Positions 54,974 through 57,821 of a stretch of DNA of 57,821 nt are shown piece after piece. A program made the translations under genes and the position numbers. Source of the DNA: Opitutales bacterium (lineage in GTDB: Bacteria; Verrucomicrobiota; Verrucomicrobiia; Opitutales; Opitutaceae). The notes under the pieces are model-generated. The model worked only from the letters and a program-made list of their open reading frames with translations. It did not search any database and was not told the DNA's origin. The stretch covers positions 1 through 57,821 of the forward strand of contig JABITN010000161.1 of the NCBI GenBank assembly GCA_018700525.1, in the 5' to 3' direction. Each line of letters begins with the position of its first letter. Position 1 is the stretch's first letter.

Positions 54974-55897
54974 GTGAGCGATCTAGTAGCCAAATTACCG
55001 TCCGATATCACGGACCTTTACCCTTTTAAAACGCGCCGCAAGCGGCTGTCCTGTGGTTTCGAAATGAACTACATCGACGAAGGGGAAGGGCATCCTGTGA
55101 TAATGGTTCATGGGAATCCGACTTGGTCCTTTTATTACAGGAACGTCGTTCATACCTTGAAAGGTGGTTTTCGCTGCATCGTTCCAGATCATATCGGATG
55201 CGGTTTGTCCGAAAACCCAAAAGGCGGATACGCGTATACTTTGGATCAGCGGATCGAGGATCTCGGCGAGTTGATCGATAGCCTCGAGCTCGATCGGTTT
55301 GATCTGGTTGTCCACGACTGGGGTGGGGCGATCGGGATCGGTATGGCGGTTCAGCGTATTGCGAAGCTTCGCCGATTGGCTATTCTCAATACGGCGGCTT
55401 TCGTTGATTCTCGAATCCCTAAACGGATTTCAATTTGCCGAGCACCTGTGATCGGAAAGATTTTGGTTCAAGGGTTTAACGGTTTCGCTGGTCCTGCGGT
55501 TAAGATGGCAATTGCAAAAGAGTCGATGACCGCAGCGGTTAAGAAAGGGTTTCTTTATCCGTATCGCACTTGGTCATCTCGTAAGGCAGTGTACCAGTTC
55601 GTTAAGGACATTCCGATGCACATTACGCATCGTAGCTTTAGTCGTCTGATGGAAATCGAAAACGGACTGCTGAAATTGCGAAAAGTCCCGGTTGCCATTT
55701 TCTGGGGAGGTAAAGATTTTTGTTTCGATGACCATTTTATGGATCGCTGGAAACGCTTCATTCCGCAGGCGACCGTGATTCGTTATCCCGATGGTGGACA
55801 TTACATCTTGGAAGACGAACGAGAGAAGGTTTGTCAGGCTATTGAGCAATTCGTTTCGTACGACGAAGACGGCATTCCAGATACGGAACTTGTTTGA
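54974..55897 (+). CDS. oleB: OleB-like alpha/beta hydrolase (beta-lactone decarboxylase)
   Basis: Alpha/beta hydrolase of the haloalkane-dehalogenase/OleB group; I place the start at the GTG at 54974 (307 residues), although an ATG at 54938 inside oleA and a GTG at 54959 are also in frame. The oxyanion block is HGNPTWSFYYR, the nucleophile Asp is in VVHDWGGAIGIG (Asp127 in the long form), and the charge relay Asp and His are in WGGKDFCFDD and DGGHYILEDE. OleB decarboxylates a beta-lactone to a cis-olefin. The start overlaps or abuts the oleA stop. No oleC or oleD follows; malQ is convergent. Confidence 0.87.
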   Translation: MSDLVAKLPSDITDLYPFKTRRKRLSCGFEMNYIDEGEGHPVIMVHGNPTWSFYYRNVVHTLKGGFRCIVPDHIGCGLSENPKGGYAYTLDQRIEDLGELIDSLELDRFDLVVHDWGGAIGIGMAVQRIAKLRRLAILNTAAFVDSRIPKRISICRAPVIGKILVQGFNGFAGPAVKMAIAKESMTAAVKKGFLYPYRTWSSRKAVYQFVKDIPMHITHRSFSRLMEIENGLLKLRKVPVAIFWGGKDFCFDDHFMDRWKRFIPQATVIRYPDGGHYILEDEREKVCQAIEQFVSYDEDGIPDTELV

Positions 55898-55939
55898 TGA
55901 ATTTAGCTTCGCAGCAGATCTGTGGCGACGCTTTTCAGT

Positions 55940-57490
55940 CTAGATAACGTTGGCGACGGGTTGTCCTTCTCGGTAGCAGAGTTGGGCGAGTTTCTTGAGG
56001 TATTGCGTAGTGCCTCCTTTTAGACTGTTGAGTTGCTCCGGACTATAGCGCCATTGCCAATTGCCTTCGGCCTTTCCTGGTGTGTTGAAACGCCCTTCGC
56101 TGCCTAGACTGAGAATGTCTTGAAAGGGAATTATCGCGAGATTGGCGACGGATTTGTAGGAAGCGCGAATCATATCCCAACCAATGTTTTCACCACTAAT
56201 TTCGAAGTAACGCCGTACGTGATCTTGGGTTGTGGGGTCCATCGATCGGTACCAACCCAAACCCGTGTCATTGTCGTGGGTTCCTGGGTACAGGACTGTA
56301 TTTGATTGGATGTTGTGCGGTAGGTAGTAGTTGTCTGCTCCGCCACCAAAGGCGAATTGGAGGATTGCCATGCCTGGTAGACCACTATTTCGGCGCAGTT
56401 CTCGGACGCCGTCTGTGAGGTCGCCAAGATCTTCGGCGATGAGTTTGGTGCTTTTAAGTTTCTTTTTGATGGCCTTGAAGAAATCGAGGCCAGGACCTTT
56501 GGTCCATTTACCTGTCTTTGCGGTCTCGGCCGTGAAAGGGATTTCCCAATAGGCATCGAATCCGCGGAAGTGATCGATGCGAACCACATCATACATGTCT
56601 AGGTTGGCTTGGATTCGGTCAGCCCACCAGGAGTAATCGTTAGCTTTAAGAGCTTCCCAATCGTAGAGCGGGTTGCCCCAGAGTTGGCCGTTTTCGGAAA
56701 AGTAATCCGGGGGAGATCCTGCAACCGCGGTAGGTTGGGCTGTTTTCTTGTCGAATTGGAAGTATTGTTGATCTTGCCACACGTCAGCGCTGTCGAGCGC
56801 TACGAAGATCGGGATGTCGCCAATTATCTGTATTCCGCGTTGTTTGGCGTGAGTTCTGACTCCATTCCATTGGCCGAAGAAGAGGTATTGGAAGAATTTT
56901 TGGGCGTCGATGTCTCGTTCTAGAGTTTTTCGGAGTTTGCTTTTCTGGGCCTTTTGGAAAGAGAGGCATTCTGTTGGCCACTGGTACCAAGGAGCGCCGT
57001 TGAAATGATTTTTCAGAGCTTGGAAATAGGAGTATGCTTCGAGCCAGTGATCTTGGTCCTTTTTGAAATCGGCAAAGCTACCGTAGGGGCGGATTTTATT
57101 CGTTCCATGAACGCAGGTTTCGTATACCGCATCGAGGACGGGCCATTTCGCTTTGTAGAGAGCCCCGTAGTCGACAAACGACTCTGGGAGCGACGAGAGC
57201 TCATCGAGAATCTTATCGTCGATCAGATCGCGAGCGTGCAAGGCTCTGAGGGAAATGAGGTAAGGATTTCCAGCGTAGGAGGAAAAGGACTGATAGGGGG
57301 AGTCGCCGTAGCCAGTTGGTCCTAAGGGGCAGATTTGCCAATATTTGAAGCCTGCGTCGGCGAGGAAATCGATAAACTCGAAGCAGTGATCATTTAGGGT
57401 TCCAATGCCGAAGTCTCCTGGCAGTGACGTTGGATGCATGAGCACGCCAGCAGCGCGATGGTCTAACCAATTGAATAAAGGTGCTTTCAC
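55940..57490 (-). CDS. malQ: 4-alpha-glucanotransferase (amylomaltase)
   Basis: A cytoplasmic GH77 enzyme, 516 residues, that transfers maltodextrin units. Conserved blocks are GVLMHPTSLPGDFGIGTL, WQICPLGPTGYGDSPYQSFS, RIDHFRGF with nucleophile Asp306, LIAEDLG with acid/base Glu353, and TVLYPGTHDNDTG with the third carboxylate. The length fits the bacterial MalQ type without an extended N terminus. It lies between the ole operon (convergent) and a tRNA-His (same strand), probably a separate transcript. Confidence 0.95.
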   Translation of the reverse strand: MKAPLFNWLDHRAAGVLMHPTSLPGDFGIGTLNDHCFEFIDFLADAGFKYWQICPLGPTGYGDSPYQSFSSYAGNPYLISLRALHARDLIDDKILDELSSLPESFVDYGALYKAKWPVLDAVYETCVHGTNKIRPYGSFADFKKDQDHWLEAYSYFQALKNHFNGAPWYQWPTECLSFQKAQKSKLRKTLERDIDAQKFFQYLFFGQWNGVRTHAKQRGIQIIGDIPIFVALDSADVWQDQQYFQFDKKTAQPTAVAGSPPDYFSENGQLWGNPLYDWEALKANDYSWWADRIQANLDMYDVVRIDHFRGFDAYWEIPFTAETAKTGKWTKGPGLDFFKAIKKKLKSTKLIAEDLGDLTDGVRELRRNSGLPGMAILQFAFGGGADNYYLPHNIQSNTVLYPGTHDNDTGLGWYRSMDPTTQDHVRRYFEISGENIGWDMIRASYKSVANLAIIPFQDILSLGSEGRFNTPGKAEGNWQWRYSPEQLNSLKGGTTQYLKKLAQLCYREGQPVANVI

Positions 57491-57798
57491 GGTATGTCTA
57501 TCGATCTTGATTCAATACTCGTATCTGGCTAAGGTTTAGCCGAGAAATTTGCAAGAGCAGCTACAAAAGGGCTCAATCGAGAAACGGCAAGGGTTAGATG
57601 ACGTAATTTTCGTCAAAAGCATGCTGTATGGGACCAAGCTGCCTCATGTTAACGCTATTTGGGGCTTTGCCCTCATTGCTGTGCAATGCTCGTTCCGCTT
57701 CGCTTCATGAATCCTCTTTTCTCGGGTTCAAATCCCGTGGGGAGACATTGCCAGGCTTGGGGATCGTGATCTTTTTTTGGGACGATTTCCATTCAAGG
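57491..57798. other. Intergenic region between malQ and tRNA-His
   Basis: About 308 bases. A 60-codon plus-strand frame at 57628-57810 has no recognised features and overlaps the tRNA, so I do not call it. A T-arm-like sequence, CGGGTTCAAATCCCG, lies at 57723-57737 on the plus strand but no acceptor or D arm fits around it. Confidence 0.4.
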
Positions 57799-57821
57799 TG
57801 GGGTGGCTAACGGGATTCGAA
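57799..57821 (-). tRNA. tRNA-His (partial, 3' end only)
   Basis: On the minus strand the last 23 bases read TTCGAAT (T loop), CCCGT, TAGCCAC and C-CCA. The acceptor 3' half TAGCCAC with discriminator C and encoded CCA is the signature of bacterial tRNA-His, whose 5' end is GTGGCTA after the extra G-1. The window ends at the first T of the T loop, so the anticodon is not visible. Confidence 0.85.

Noticed and set aside
57719-57746. A second T-arm-like sequence (CGGGTTCAAATCCCG) on the plus strand near tRNA-His
   Set aside because: No matching acceptor stem, D arm or anticodon arm can be placed around it, and no CCA follows. It could be an old attachment-site remnant but the support is too weak.

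Overview
The window reads as a chromosomal segment of a Verrucomicrobiota bacterium, most likely a marine or sediment Opitutae-type lineage. This is inferred from content only. It has the PVC-typical pair of a DUF1501 protein and a PSD1/DUF1549/DUF1553 cytochrome, a tandem DUF1080 protein, a PVC-type CxxCH heme protein with a propeller domain, four intact secreted sulfatases, and an OleA/OleB pair. Base composition is roughly balanced, with an AT-richer island at about 23.8-26.1 kb.

Layout. 1-18 kb is mostly housekeeping: a GldA/GldF-like ABC transporter (cut by the left edge), a HAD hydrolase, prfA-prmC, a Prc-type protease, rhomboid, ychF, rpsP-trmD-rplS (no rimM between them), transketolase, GNAT, CutC, DUF1080, a broken PlsC-like acyltransferase, and a nucleoside uptake/salvage pair (NupC-type transporter plus deoxyribosyltransferase-like protein). 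18-30 kb is an accessory region: a decayed sodium:solute symporter, the DUF1501/PSD1 operon, an AT-rich clostripain-like secreted protein, a chimeric sulfatase/cytochrome-c-peroxidase remnant, two sulfatases, and a cluster of six stem-loops. 30-36 kb carries a DEAD-box RNA helicase, a RecQ variant, an RluA-type pseudouridine synthase and a redoxin. 36-46 kb is again catabolic and accessory: a propeller glycosidase-like protein, a PVC heme protein, two more sulfatases, several unrecognised proteins and an HDOD remnant. 46-58 kb holds a broken DUF4870 gene, an M29 aminopeptidase, ilvBN, a cyclophilin, a five-gene lipid operon (CrtI-like oxidoreductase, FabZ, FabI, OleA, OleB), malQ, and the 3' end of a tRNA-His at the right edge.

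How the genes fit together. The sulfatases, DUF1080 and DUF1501/PSD1 proteins, PVC heme protein and propeller protein suggest periplasmic or surface breakdown of sulfated polysaccharides. The CrtI-FabZ-FabI-OleA-OleB operon suggests head-to-head fatty acid condensation to long-chain olefins or ketones, but the usual oleC and oleD genes are not in the window.

The most notable signals are that incomplete ole operon, an array of stem-loops at 30.0-30.24 kb, interleaved inverted repeats at 25.8 kb, two families of dispersed palindromic repeats, a terminator hairpin encoded inside a reading frame, and at least five decayed genes, three of them carrying in-frame stops. I see no CRISPR array, insertion sequence, phage module or recognisable defence system.
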